A DNA stretch of 57,918 nt from DASUSH01 sp036375215. GTDB taxonomy: Bacteria > Actinomycetota > Thermoleophilia > Solirubrobacterales > 70-9. Positions 38,904-47,074 of the stretch are shown piece after piece. The position numbers were made by a program, and so were the translations under genes. The first letter of the stretch is position 1, and the number at the start of each line of letters is the position of its first letter. The stretch lies in NCBI GenBank assembly GCA_036375215.1, contig DASUSH010000106.1:1-57918 (forward strand), given 5' to 3'. The notes under the pieces were generated by a model that saw only the letters and a program-made list of their open reading frames with translations, made no database searches and had not been told where the DNA came from.

Positions 38904-39079
38904 GCGTCGGGACGAGCCCGGCGAACCCTGCCCCGCCGCTCGCCGCAAAACGGGCGGTTATTCGACTTGACTTTTCAGAACATGCCGATTTGCAGGCAAG
39001 AACCGATGTAACGGAATTGTTGCGATTTGCGGAATCGGGCCTGGTCAGGCCGACCGAGTGGTGGCATGATCGTTGCCCG
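38904..39079 (+). promoter_or_regulatory. AT-richer regulatory gap upstream of the Cys-rich small protein
   Basis: One of the longest gaps in the window and noticeably lower in GC. It contains TTGACT (38967-38972), two GATTTGC copies (38987-38993, 39024-39030), a perfect palindrome GGCCTG-GT-CAGGCC (39038-39051) and a likely promoter TGGTCA-N17-CATGAT (39042-39070) whose -10 ends 9 nt before the ATG at 39080. The palindrome covers the -35. Confidence 0.45.
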
Positions 39080-39292
39080 ATGGCGACGACGACGAAGACC
39101 AAGGCGAAGCCCCGCCGCAAGCGCAAGGCCGGTTGCGAGAGCTGCTTCTTCGGCTGCCACGGGCTCTGCGCGCTCGACCTCGGCGGGCCGTGCGCGACCT
39201 TCCGCCCCGACACCCCGGACGGCCTGCTGCCGCCGCGCCAGCCCGCCCTCCTCATCCGCGAGTCCGAGGACACGGTCCTCGCCGCGCACTGA
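39080..39292 (+). CDS. Cysteine-rich small protein, unknown function
   Basis: 70 residues. A basic N terminus (TKTKAKPRRKRK) is followed by CESCFFGCHGLCALDLGGPC, that is C-x2-C-x3-C-x3-C-x7-C, then ATFRPDTPDGLLPPRQP. Five closely spaced Cys and a His suggest a metal site or Fe-S/zinc knuckle. I know of no named family. The frame is supported by the promoter-like CATGAT box 9 nt ahead and by the compact Cys pattern; the open frame extends further upstream without a clear start. Confidence 0.62.
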   Translation: MATTTKTKAKPRRKRKAGCESCFFGCHGLCALDLGGPCATFRPDTPDGLLPPRQPALLIRESEDTVLAAH

Positions 39293-39321
39293 TCCAGCCG
39301 GTTTTCCCCGCACCCGCGCTC

Positions 39322-39327
39322 TAGGCT
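39322..39327 (+). promoter_or_regulatory. Leaderless-type -10 box TAGGCT
   Basis: TAGGCT ends 7 nt before the ATG at 39335. Confidence 0.5.
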
Positions 39328-39334
39328 CTCGCCC

Positions 39335-40129
39335 ATGCGGGTCACCGTGCTGGGCAAGTCGCCCTCGTGGCAGGACGCCGGCGGCGCGTGTAGCGGCTAC
39401 CTGATCGAGCACCACGACGTCGCGCTCCTGCTCGACTGCGGCAACGGCGTGTTCTCCAAGCTGCGCCTGCACCGCGACTACATCGACGTCGACGCGGTCC
39501 TGATCTCCCACATGCACGCCGACCACTTCCTCGACCTGGTCCCCTACGCCTACGCGCTCACCTACGCGCCCCGCCAGCAGCCGGTCCCGGTCGAGCGCTG
39601 GCCCGGGACCGACGACCCGGCGCGGCCCGAGCTCCATCTCCCCACCGGCGGGGCCCGGACGCTGCGCGGGATCGTCGGGTCCTGGGGGCCGCCGGACCTG
39701 ATCGACAACGCCTTCGAGGTCGCCGAGTACGACGTGCGATCGACCGTCCGGGTCGGCGAGCTCGAGGCCCGCTTCCATCAGGTGCCGCACTTCACGGAGA
39801 CCTTCGCGGTCAACCTGACCGCGGCCGACGGCGCCGGTCGCCTCACCTTCGGCGCGGACTGCCGACCCGGCCCCGAGATCATCGAGGCGGCCCGCGACAC
39901 CGACCTGCTGATCGTCGAGGCGACGCTGCCGAGGCCGGAGCGCGAGGGCGAGCGCGGCCACCTGACCCCCTACGAGGCCGGCGAGCACGCGCGCCTCGCC
40001 GGCGCCAAACGGGTCGTCCTCACCCATATCTCCGACGAGCTCGACGCCGGGTGGGCGCGCGAGCAGGGGACCGAGGGCTTCGGCGCCCCGGTCGAGGTCG
40101 CCAGCGAGGGCGACGTCTACGAGCTCTGA
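39335..40129 (+). CDS. RNase Z/cyclic phosphodiesterase-like metallo-beta-lactamase hydrolase
   Basis: 264 residues. Zinc-binding SHMHADHFLDLVPY (about residue 66), a His in VPHFTETFAVNL, metal Asp in TFGADCRPGPEI, and terminal VVLTHISDELD. N-terminal TVLGKSPSWQDAGGACSGYLIEH and the AGEHARLAGAKRVVLTH close match the RNase Z/ElaC-like hydrolases (Lactamase_B_2) common in actinobacteria, for example cyclic-nucleotide phosphodiesterase Rv0805-unrelated Rv1339 type. It lacks the RNase Z exosite arm, so tRNA 3' processing is less likely than a phosphodiesterase role. Confidence 0.87.
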   Translation: MRVTVLGKSPSWQDAGGACSGYLIEHHDVALLLDCGNGVFSKLRLHRDYIDVDAVLISHMHADHFLDLVPYAYALTYAPRQQPVPVERWPGTDDPARPELHLPTGGARTLRGIVGSWGPPDLIDNAFEVAEYDVRSTVRVGELEARFHQVPHFTETFAVNLTAADGAGRLTFGADCRPGPEIIEAARDTDLLIVEATLPRPEREGERGHLTPYEAGEHARLAGAKRVVLTHISDELDAGWAREQGTEGFGAPVEVASEGDVYEL

Positions 40130-40173
40130 GGCGCCGTCGCGGCCGCTCGGGCCCTGCCGCCCTTGACGGCGGG

Positions 40174-40179
40174 TATTTT
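40174..40179 (+). promoter_or_regulatory. Leaderless-type -10 box TATTTT for hsp20-lon
   Basis: TATTTT ends 6 nt before the Hsp20 ATG. No CIRCE or HAIR element is seen nearby. Confidence 0.5.
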
Positions 40180-40185
40180 CTACCC

Positions 40186-40659
40186 ATGTCCCGGCAGCGC
40201 GACCTCTTCGTCAACTTCGATCGTGTCCGGCGCGAGATGGACGAGCTCTTCGGCGACGTGTGGGGGCGGACCGGCCTCACGGCGCGCCGGGAGAGCGGCT
40301 TCTCCCCGCCGCTCGACGTCTACTACTGCAACGTCGAAGCCGGCTCCGAGGGCGAGCCGAAGGCGATCGTCAAGGTCGACGTCTCCGGGGTCGAGCTCGC
40401 CAAGATCAGCCTCGAGGTCTCGGGGCGGCGCCTCCTGATCGCCGGGGAGCGGCCGGTGCAGGAGACCGAGGGCCGCGTCTACGAGCAGCTCGAGATCGCG
40501 CGGGGGCCGTTCCGCCGCGCGGTCGAGCTCAGCGCCGACGTCGACGCCGAGCGCGCCGCCGCGACCTACGAGGACGGGATCCTGCGGATCGAGCTGCCGC
40601 TGGTCAGCGAGGCGGCGCGCTCGCGCACCGTCCCGATCGAGCGCGGCGAGCAGGGGTGA
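40186..40659 (+). CDS. Hsp20 small heat-shock protein (alpha-crystallin family)
   Basis: 157 residues. N-terminal RDLFVNFDRVRREMDELFGDVWG, then the alpha-crystallin domain (about 40-140) with IVKVDVSGVELAKISLEVSGRRLLIAGERP and the end motif AATYEDGILRIELPL (G-I-L form of the usual A-x-x-x-n-G-v-L). ATP-independent holdase that keeps unfolded proteins soluble. It lies 7 bp before lon, so holding and degradation are encoded together. Start ATG chosen over the longer open frame because of family alignment and the TATTTT box. Confidence 0.94.
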   Translation: MSRQRDLFVNFDRVRREMDELFGDVWGRTGLTARRESGFSPPLDVYYCNVEAGSEGEPKAIVKVDVSGVELAKISLEVSGRRLLIAGERPVQETEGRVYEQLEIARGPFRRAVELSADVDAERAAATYEDGILRIELPLVSEAARSRTVPIERGEQG

Positions 40660-40666
40660 GGCGCTG

Positions 40667-43117
40667 ATGCCGGCGGAGCGCGACCAGGGCGAACCGCTCG
40701 CCGCCGGCGGCCCCCACGGCGCGCTCGACGAGGACGCCGCCGCCATCCAGATCATCGAGTCCGACGACGTCGAGGACGCGATCCGCGAGAGCCAGGGCCG
40801 GCCGCTGCCCGCGGCGCTGCCGGTGCTGCCGCTGCGCGACATGGTCACCTATCCCGACACGCTGACGCCGCTCGCGGTCGGGCAGGAGCGCTCGATCAAG
40901 CTCGTGAACGACGTCCTCTCCGGCGAGCGGACCCTGGTGATGGCCACCTCGCGCGACCCGGGCCTCGACGAGCCCGGCCCGGGCGAGCTCTACGACGTCG
41001 GCGTCGCCGGCGTCGTCGCCCGCATGCTCAAGGTGCCCGACGGCAGCGTCCGCATCCTCGTCCAGGGAACCGAGCGGGTCCAGCTCGGCGAGTTCATCGC
41101 CGAGGAGCCCTACCTCGTCGCGCGGATCGAGGAGCTGCCGGACCGAATCGAGGAGTCCCAGGAGCTCGAGGCGCTCACCCGCAACGTCCAGCGCACCTTC
41201 AGCGAGATCATCGAGCAGATCCCGTACCTGCCCGAGGAGCTCCAGCTCGCGGTCACCAACATCGAGGACCCCTCGGCGCTCTGCCACCTGATCGCGGGAT
41301 CGCTGCGGATCTCGACCGCCGAGAAGCAGCGACTGCTCGAGGAGGTCGACGTCGGCAAGCGCCTGCGCAGCCTCTCCGAGATCCTCGCCCGCGAGCTCGA
41401 GGTGATCCAGCTCGGCTCCAAGATCCAGTCGCAGGTCCAGTCCGAGATCGAGAAGGGGCAGCGCGAGTACTACCTGCGCGAGCAGCTCAAGGCGATCCAG
41501 GACGAGCTCGGCGAGGGCGACGAGCGCCAGGCGGAGATCAACGAGCTGCGCGAGCGGATCGAGGCGGCGGGCCTCACCGAGGGCGCGCGCAAGCAGGCCG
41601 AGCGCGAGCTCGGCCGGCTCGAGAAGCTGCCCCCGGCGGCCGCGGAGTACGGCGTCATCCGGACCTACCTCGAGTGGCTCACCGAGCTGCCCTGGTCGAC
41701 GGAGACCGAGGACAACCTCGACATCGCCCACGCCCGCGAGGTGCTCGACGCCGACCACTACGACCTCGAGCAGATCAAGGAGCGGATCATCGAGTACCTG
41801 GCGGTCCGCAAGCTGAAGCCGGACTCGCCGGGCCCGATCCTCTGCTTCGTCGGGCCCCCGGGGGTCGGCAAGACCAGCCTCGGGCAGTCGATCTCGCGCG
41901 CGCTCGGGCGCGAGTTCGAGCGGATCTCGGTCGGCGGCGTCCGCGACGAGTCGGAGATCCGCGGCCACCGCCGCACCTACATCGGCGCGATGCCCGGCAC
42001 GATCATCCGCGCCCTGCGCGACGCTGGCTCGCGCAACCCCGTCTTCATGATCGACGAGATCGACAAGATGGGGACCGACTTCCGCGGCGACCCGGCGAGC
42101 GCGATGCTCGAGGTCCTCGACCCGTCGCAGAACCACTCCTTCCGCGACCACTACCTCGACCTGCCCTTCGACCTCTCCGACGTGATGTTCATCACGACGG
42201 CGAACATGCTCGAGCCGATCCCCGGGCCGCTACGCGACCGCATGGAGTTGATCCAGCTCTCGGGCTACACGCTCGACGAGAAGCTCCACATCGCCAAGCG
42301 CTACCTGGTGCCGCGCCAGGTCGACGCCAACGGCCTGCGGCCCGCGCAGATCGAGTTCACCGACCCGGGCATCCGCGCGATCATCGAGGAGTACACGCGC
42401 GAGGCCGGCGTGCGCGGGCTTGAGCGCGAGCTCGGCACCGTCTGCCGCAAGGTCGCTCGGGAGATCGCCGAGGGCAAGGCGCCGAAGCGCAAGACGCGGA
42501 TCTCCGCCAAGCGCGCCCGCGAGCTCCTCGGCCGGCGCAAGTACTTCGCCGAGGCCCGGCGCCGGACCCGCGAGCCCGGCGTGGCGACCGGCCTCGCCTG
42601 GACACCGACCGGGGGAGAGGTCCTGTTCATCGAGGCGACGGCGATGCCGGGCAGCGGCAAGCTCACGATCACCGGCCAGCTCGGCGACGTCATGCGCGAG
42701 TCGGCGCAGGCGGCCGTCTCCTACGTCCGCGGCCGGATCGGCGAGATCGCGCCCGACCGGCCCGACGGCTGGTTCGCCGAGAACGACATCCACGTCCACG
42801 TCCCCGCCGGCGCCGTTCCGAAGGACGGGCCGTCGGCCGGGGTCGCGATGGTGGTCGCGATCTCCTCGCTCGCCCGCGGCAGGCGGGTCGACCCGAACGT
42901 CGCGATGACCGGCGAGATCACCCTCACCGGCCAGGTGCTGCCGGTCGGCGGGCTCAAGGAGAAGGCGCTCGCGGCGCAGCGGGCCGGGATCAAGCGGGTG
43001 ATCGTCCCCGCCCGCAACGAGGGCGACATCGGCGAGATCCCGAAGCACGAGCTCGGCGAGCTCGAGTTCACCTACGTCGAGCACGTCCGCGATGCGCTCG
43101 ACGGGGCGCTCGGCTGA
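40667..43117 (+). CDS. lon: ATP-dependent Lon protease
   Basis: 816 residues. An acidic N-terminal extension of about 45 residues precedes the substrate-binding LAN domain (LPVLPLRDMVTYPDTLTPL), then a coiled coil (QSEIEKGQREYYLREQLKAIQDELGEGD). AAA+ domain: Walker A GPPGVGKTSLGQS (about residue 397), Walker B NPVFMIDEIDKMG. Proteolytic domain with catalytic Ser in PKDGPSAGVAM (about 722) and Lys in GGLKEKALAAQRAGI (about 764). Cytosolic quality-control protease. The extension is rare but not unknown. Second gene of the hsp20-lon operon. Confidence 0.97.
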   Translation: MPAERDQGEPLAAGGPHGALDEDAAAIQIIESDDVEDAIRESQGRPLPAALPVLPLRDMVTYPDTLTPLAVGQERSIKLVNDVLSGERTLVMATSRDPGLDEPGPGELYDVGVAGVVARMLKVPDGSVRILVQGTERVQLGEFIAEEPYLVARIEELPDRIEESQELEALTRNVQRTFSEIIEQIPYLPEELQLAVTNIEDPSALCHLIAGSLRISTAEKQRLLEEVDVGKRLRSLSEILARELEVIQLGSKIQSQVQSEIEKGQREYYLREQLKAIQDELGEGDERQAEINELRERIEAAGLTEGARKQAERELGRLEKLPPAAAEYGVIRTYLEWLTELPWSTETEDNLDIAHAREVLDADHYDLEQIKERIIEYLAVRKLKPDSPGPILCFVGPPGVGKTSLGQSISRALGREFERISVGGVRDESEIRGHRRTYIGAMPGTIIRALRDAGSRNPVFMIDEIDKMGTDFRGDPASAMLEVLDPSQNHSFRDHYLDLPFDLSDVMFITTANMLEPIPGPLRDRMELIQLSGYTLDEKLHIAKRYLVPRQVDANGLRPAQIEFTDPGIRAIIEEYTREAGVRGLERELGTVCRKVAREIAEGKAPKRKTRISAKRARELLGRRKYFAEARRRTREPGVATGLAWTPTGGEVLFIEATAMPGSGKLTITGQLGDVMRESAQAAVSYVRGRIGEIAPDRPDGWFAENDIHVHVPAGAVPKDGPSAGVAMVVAISSLARGRRVDPNVAMTGEITLTGQVLPVGGLKEKALAAQRAGIKRVIVPARNEGDIGEIPKHELGELEFTYVEHVRDALDGALG

Positions 43118-43161
43118 GAAGCGCGGCGACCAACCGGTTTCCGCTGCAGCGTGGGCGGTTA

Positions 43162-43167
43162 TATGCT
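43162..43167 (+). promoter_or_regulatory. -10 box TATGCT for the 157-residue membrane protein gene
   Basis: TATGCT lies 37 nt before the ATG at 43205, which would leave a leader of about 30 nt with GGAGAGG as ribosome site. This is one of the few leadered genes here. Confidence 0.5.
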
Positions 43168-43204
43168 CCGCAAGGAGGCTTTCGAAATTGCGAAGGAGAG
43201 GTTG

Positions 43205-43678
43205 ATGGCATCGAAGAAGGGAAAGGCCGCGAAGACCGCGGGAGCTGTCGGCGGCGCGGCCACGGCGGTTCGCTCGAGCCCGTACGTCCAGCGCCTGATC
43301 GAGGACGAAGAGCTGCGTGACTCGATCCAGGCCGCGTTCGAAGCGGCCCGGGACGCTTACGCGCGCATGGCCAACGGCAAGGGCCCGGCCAAGTCGCTGA
43401 TGGACGACAAGAAGGTCCACAAGGACCTCCAGGAGGCGGCCGAGAACCTGAAGGACGCCTCGGACCGGCTGCGCGGCAAGAAGCAGCGCAAGGGCCTCTC
43501 GCTCGGGCGCCTGCTGCTGCTCGGCCTGGTCGGTGCGATCGTCGTGCTCGTGCTCTCCGAGGACGCCCGCAAGGCGCTGATGGACAAGCTCTTCGGCGCC
43601 GAGGAGGAGTTCGAGTACACCTCGACCACCACGAGCGCGCCGGCGGGCGCCGCCGCGCCGACGACCAACGCCTCCTAG
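43205..43678 (+). CDS. Hypothetical protein with one membrane helix
   Basis: 157 residues. The soluble N-terminal 95 residues are helical and charged (QRLIEDEELRDSIQAAFEAARDAYARM, then DKKVHKDLQEAAENLKDASDRLRG), a single helix follows (LGRLLLLGLVGAIVVLVLS, about 101-120), and the tail is Thr/Ala-rich. The layout resembles actinobacterial proteins annotated only as hypothetical. ATG 43205 is chosen over the upstream open frame because of GGAGAGG 5 nt before it and a -10 box upstream. Function unknown. Confidence 0.72.
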   Translation: MASKKGKAAKTAGAVGGAATAVRSSPYVQRLIEDEELRDSIQAAFEAARDAYARMANGKGPAKSLMDDKKVHKDLQEAAENLKDASDRLRGKKQRKGLSLGRLLLLGLVGAIVVLVLSEDARKALMDKLFGAEEEFEYTSTTTSAPAGAAAPTTNAS

Positions 43679-43717
43679 CGACCCGACCTCTCCGCGCATA
43701 GCCCGGCGCCGGCGGCC

Positions 43718-45298
43718 GTGAGCGGCGGCCATGACTACGTCGTAGTCGGCGCCGGGTCGGCGGGCTGCGTGCTCGCCAACCGCCTCTCCGAGGACCCGGC
43801 CACGCGGGTGCTGCTGCTCGAGGCGGGCGGTCGCGGCCGCCATCCGAACATCCGCATCCCGGCGGCGTTCTCGAAGCAGTTCCGCACGAAGCTCGACTGG
43901 GCGTTCGACTCCGAGCCCGAGCCCGGCTGCGAGGACCGCTCGCTGTTCATCCCGCGCGGCAAGTCGCTCGGTGGCTCGAGCTCGATGAACGCGATGGTCT
44001 ACATGCGCGGCCGCCCGATCGACTTCGACGCCTGGCGCGACGCCGGCTGCGAGGGCTGGGGCTGGGAGGACGTCCTGCCCTACTTCAAGCGCTCGGAGAA
44101 CAACTCGCGCGGGCCCTCCGAGCTGCACGGCGCCGGCGGCCCGCTCGAGATCTCCGACCAGGTCCTGCCGAACCCGCTCACCGAGCGGATCATCGACTCC
44201 GCCGAGGCCGTCGGAATCCCCCGCAACCCCGACTTCAACTCGCCCGAGCAGGACGGCGTCGGCCTGAACCAGGTGACCCAGAAGGGCGGCCGGCGCTGGA
44301 GCGCGGCCGACGCGTACCTGCGCCCTGCCCGCCGCCGCCGCAACCTCGAGATCGTCACGCGCGCGCAGGCGCTCGGGCTCGAGCTCGAGGGCAACCGCGC
44401 CGCCGGCGTCCGCTACCGCGACCGCCGCGGCCGCGAGCGGGTCGCCCGGGCCGGCCGCGAGGTGATCCTCGCCGCGGGCTCGATCGGCTCGCCGTGGCTC
44501 CTGATGCTCTCCGGGATCGGCCCGGCCGACCACCTGCGCGAGGTCGGGGTCGAGCCCCGGGTCGAGGTCCCCGGCGTCGGCGAGAACCTCCAGGACCACC
44601 CCTACGTCGTCTGCGTCTGGGAGTCCGAGAAGGGCGGCACGCTGCTCGACGCCGAGAAGCCGCGCGAGCTGGCCAACTTCCTGCTGCGGCGCACCGGCCT
44701 GCTCACGTCGAACGTCGCCGAGGGCTCGCTCTTCACCCGCACGAGGCCAGGCCTGCCGGCGGCCGACCTGCAGTTCCATTTCGGGCCCGTGTTCTTCGTC
44801 GACCACGGGTTCACGACCCACGACCGCCACGCGTACTCGATCGTCCCGATCCTGGTCACGCCGAGGAGCCGCGGCCACGTCCGCCTGAAGAGCGCCGACC
44901 CGCTCGCGAAGCCGGCGATCCTCGGCAACCACCTGACCGAGCCCGAGGACGTCGCCACCCTGGTCGCCGGGGTGAAGCTCGCCCGCCGGATCGCGGCCGC
45001 CGAGCCGCTCGCCTCCGACACCGGCGCCGAGCTCTTCCCCGGCGGCGAGGTCGACGACTCCGACGTGGCGATCGAGGCCGACATCCGCAGGCGCGTCGAG
45101 CTCACCTACCACCCCGTCGGGACCTGCCGGATGGGGGTCGGGGACGACGCCGTCGTCGACCCCGAGCTGCGCGTCCGCGGCGTCGAGGGGCTGCGCGTGG
45201 CCGATGCCTCGGTGATGCCGTTGATCCCGGGCGGCAACACGCACGCCTCGACGGTGATGATCGGAGAGAAGGCCTCCGATCTGATCCGCGGCGGTTAG
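43718..45298 (+). CDS. GMC-family FAD oxidoreductase (choline dehydrogenase-like)
   Basis: 526 residues. FAD fold YVVVGAGSAGCVLANRLSEDP (residue 7), GMC signature 1 GKSLGGSSSMNAMVYMRGRP, signature 2 GSIGSPWLLMLSGIGPA, and the C-terminal catalytic His in YHPVGTCRMG with Asn/His in PGGNTHASTVMIGEKASD. Oxidises an alcohol to an aldehyde or ketone; choline, alkanols or polyethylene glycol are known substrates in the family. No betaine aldehyde dehydrogenase is adjacent, so choline is not favoured by context. GTG start. Confidence 0.92.
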   Translation: MSGGHDYVVVGAGSAGCVLANRLSEDPATRVLLLEAGGRGRHPNIRIPAAFSKQFRTKLDWAFDSEPEPGCEDRSLFIPRGKSLGGSSSMNAMVYMRGRPIDFDAWRDAGCEGWGWEDVLPYFKRSENNSRGPSELHGAGGPLEISDQVLPNPLTERIIDSAEAVGIPRNPDFNSPEQDGVGLNQVTQKGGRRWSAADAYLRPARRRRNLEIVTRAQALGLELEGNRAAGVRYRDRRGRERVARAGREVILAAGSIGSPWLLMLSGIGPADHLREVGVEPRVEVPGVGENLQDHPYVVCVWESEKGGTLLDAEKPRELANFLLRRTGLLTSNVAEGSLFTRTRPGLPAADLQFHFGPVFFVDHGFTTHDRHAYSIVPILVTPRSRGHVRLKSADPLAKPAILGNHLTEPEDVATLVAGVKLARRIAAAEPLASDTGAELFPGGEVDDSDVAIEADIRRRVELTYHPVGTCRMGVGDDAVVDPELRVRGVEGLRVADASVMPLIPGGNTHASTVMIGEKASDLIRGG

Positions 45299-45301
45299 GC
45301 T
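45296..45301 (+). promoter_or_regulatory. Leaderless-type -10 box TAGGCT
   Basis: TAGGCT ends 6 nt before the GTG at 45308. Its TAG is the stop codon of the GMC oxidoreductase gene. Confidence 0.45.
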
Positions 45302-45307
45302 GCCGGC

Positions 45308-45853
45308 GTGGGGCTCGGGGACTTCTTCCGGAGGCTTCGCGGGGACCGGCGGGCGATGCCCGACCCCGACTCGCCGGAGTTCGAGCGGATCGTGCAGGGC
45401 TCGGCGCTCCCGGGCTCGACCGAGATGGGCCGGCGGGGCTGGGCGAGCGCCGGGTCGGCCGGCGAGGCGCCGGAGACGCCGGCGGTCGTCCCGGGGATGC
45501 CCGGGGCGGGCAGCGGCCAGGCCGGCGCGGTCACCCCGGAGTCGCTGGTCGCCGCCGGCGTGCCGCCGGAGTCGGCGCGGGCGACCGCGGCGGCGCTCGC
45601 TCAGCTCCAGCAGGCGTTCGGCGGCGGCGCGGCCGGCGTCGGCGACCTCACCGTCGAGCACCAGGGCCCCCAGACCCTGAACATGCAGGGGATCGAGGGC
45701 CTCAGGGACGAGATGCGCGCGACCCTGCGCGAGCACGGGGTCGACCCCGACTCGGGCATCGCGATGGACGCGAGCTCGGTCCCCGGTCTACAGGAGGCGC
45801 TGCTGCGCGTCCTCGCGCGGCACGGGGTCGATCCGAGCCAGTACGGCGGCTAG
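45308..45853 (+). CDS. Soluble protein of unknown function
   Basis: 181 residues, no signal peptide and no membrane helix. Short N-terminal amphipathic stretch GLGDFFRRLRGDRR, a flexible Gly/Ala/Pro middle (about 45-75), and a helical C-terminal half with VTPESLVAAGVPPESARATAAALAQLQQAF and GLQEALLRVLARHGVDPSQYGG. I do not recognise it. GTG start follows the TAGGCT box. It is convergent with the cold-shock gene, 8 bp away. Confidence 0.68.
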   Translation: MGLGDFFRRLRGDRRAMPDPDSPEFERIVQGSALPGSTEMGRRGWASAGSAGEAPETPAVVPGMPGAGSGQAGAVTPESLVAAGVPPESARATAAALAQLQQAFGGGAAGVGDLTVEHQGPQTLNMQGIEGLRDEMRATLREHGVDPDSGIAMDASSVPGLQEALLRVLARHGVDPSQYGG

Positions 45854-45858
45854 CCGCC
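45845..45858. terminator. 14-bp palindrome at convergent 3' ends
   Basis: GGCGGCTAGCCGCC is perfectly symmetric and contains the TAG stop of the plus-strand gene, 3 bp from the facing cold-shock stop. It may help end transcription. Confidence 0.35.
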
Positions 45859-45861
45859 CCC

Positions 45862-46062
45862 TCAGGTGCGCTGGACGTTGACCGCCTTCGGGCCCTTCTG
45901 CCCGTCCTCGGTGTCGTAGCTCACCCGCTCGCCGTCGGCGAGCACCCCACCGCGGTCGGCGAGACCGGTGCGGTGGACGAAGAGATCCTGGTCGCCCTCG
46001 TCCGGCGTGATGAAGCCGAAGCCCTTCTCGTCGCTGAACCACTTCACGGTGCCGCTAGCCAT
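45862..46062 (-). CDS. Cold-shock domain protein
   Basis: 66 residues, a single CSD. Start SGTVKWFSDEKGFGFITPDEG with RNP1 motif KGFGFI, and RNP2 DLFVH; ends with GPKAVNVQ. Binds single-stranded RNA/DNA and acts as an RNA chaperone. A leader of about 55 nt from TAATCT (46132-46127) and a GGGAAGGG site before the ATG fit the leader-based control usual for csp genes; no known cold-box is recognised. Confidence 0.95.
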   Translation of the reverse strand: MASGTVKWFSDEKGFGFITPDEGDQDLFVHRTGLADRGGVLADGERVSYDTEDGQKGPKAVNVQRT

Positions 46063-46126
46063 TTTTCGCCCTTCCCTGTTCGCTGCCGATTTCCGCCGGG
46101 CCGCTACGGGGCCGAGCGAGCGCGCG

Positions 46127-46132
46127 AGATTA
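46127..46132 (-). promoter_or_regulatory. -10 box TAATCT for the cold-shock gene
   Basis: TAATCT overlaps the end of the 2-hydroxyacid dehydrogenase gene and lies about 65 nt before the cold-shock ATG. Confidence 0.4.
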
Positions 46133-47074
46133 CCCGTTCGCGTAGGTCTCCGGATTGACGCAATGGGGCATCGGCTCGCCCGCCAACCCGGCGATCAGGT
46201 TGTCGACCGCGAGGTCGGCCATCGCGGCGCGCGTGCGCTCGGTCGCCGAGCCGAGATGGGGGATGACGAGCAGGTTCGGCGCCTCGAGCAGCGGGTCGTC
46301 CGCGGGCAGGGGCTCGGGATCCGTGACGTCGAGTGCGGCGCCGGCGATCCAGCCCTCGCGCAGGGCGCGGCCGAGCGCGGCCTGGTCGACGATCGGCCCG
46401 CGCGCGGTGTTGACCAGGTAGGCGCTCGGCTTCATCGCCCGCAGCTCGGCCTCGCCGATCATCCCGCGGGTCTCGGGCCCCAGCGGGACGTGCAGGGAGA
46501 CGAAGTCGGCGCGCGCGAGCAGCTCGGTGAAGGGGATCGGCCCGTCCCGGCCCGTGACGAGGAGCTCGCACCCGAACGCCTCGACCCGGCGGGCGACGGC
46601 GGTCCCGATCCGCCCGCCGCCGACGATGCCGACGGTGGAGCCGTGCAGGTCGCGGCCGAGCATCCAGTCGGGCGACCAGGTGGACCAGCCGCCGGTGCGG
46701 ACCATGCGCTCGCCCTCGGGGATGCGGCGCGCGATCGCCAGCATCAGCGCGACGGCGAGGTCGGCGGTCGAGTCGGTGAGCACCTCGGGCGTGTGCCCCA
46801 CCGGGATCCCGCGCTCGCTCGCCGCCTCGACGTCGACGTTGTCGACCCCGACCGCGTAGTTCGAGATCACGCGCAGGCGCGGCGCCGCGGCGATCAGGCC
46901 GGCGTCGACGGTGTCCGTGAGGAGTGCGAGCAGGCCCTCGCACCCGGCGACCCGCTCGCGCAGCGCGGCGGCGGGCGGCGGCCCGTCACCGTCCCAGACC
47001 TCGGTCTCGTGCTCGGCGCGGAGCCTCGCGAGCGCCGTGCCGGGGAGCTCGCGGGCTACGAAGCAGCGAGCCAC
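46130..47074 (-). CDS. D-2-hydroxyacid dehydrogenase (glyoxylate/hydroxypyruvate reductase type)
   Basis: 314 residues. NAD(P)-binding GSTVGIVGGGRIGTAVARRV, catalytic Arg in NTARGPIVDQAAL, Glu in DVTDPEPLPADDPLL and His in IPHLGSATERTRAAM. N-terminal substrate part with ISNYAVGVDNVDVEAASERGIPVGHTPEVLTDSTADLAVALMLA. Reduces 2-oxoacids such as glyoxylate. Start GTG 47074 lies within the end of the dehalogenase gene (19-nt overlap); the open frame continues upstream only as shadow. The pair may link dehalogenation products to 2-oxoacid metabolism, which is speculative. Confidence 0.92.
   Translation of the reverse strand: MARCFVARELPGTALARLRAEHETEVWDGDGPPPAAALRERVAGCEGLLALLTDTVDAGLIAAAPRLRVISNYAVGVDNVDVEAASERGIPVGHTPEVLTDSTADLAVALMLAIARRIPEGERMVRTGGWSTWSPDWMLGRDLHGSTVGIVGGGRIGTAVARRVEAFGCELLVTGRDGPIPFTELLARADFVSLHVPLGPETRGMIGEAELRAMKPSAYLVNTARGPIVDQAALGRALREGWIAGAALDVTDPEPLPADDPLLEAPNLLVIPHLGSATERTRAAMADLAVDNLIAGLAGEPMPHCVNPETYANG

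Noticed and set aside
38786..39079. N-terminal extension of the Cys-rich protein through the low-GC gap
   Set aside because: The extension overlaps the divergent hydroxylase start and promoter; the promoter-like box points to ATG 39080.
40163..40168. TTGACG as the -35 of the hsp20 promoter
   Set aside because: It lies only 5 bp from the TATTTT box, far too close for a sigma-70 spacer.
42230..45736. Very long minus-strand open frame (over 1100 codons) opposite lon and the GMC gene
   Set aside because: Composition follows the third-codon GC of the genes on the other strand and it has no recognisable domain.
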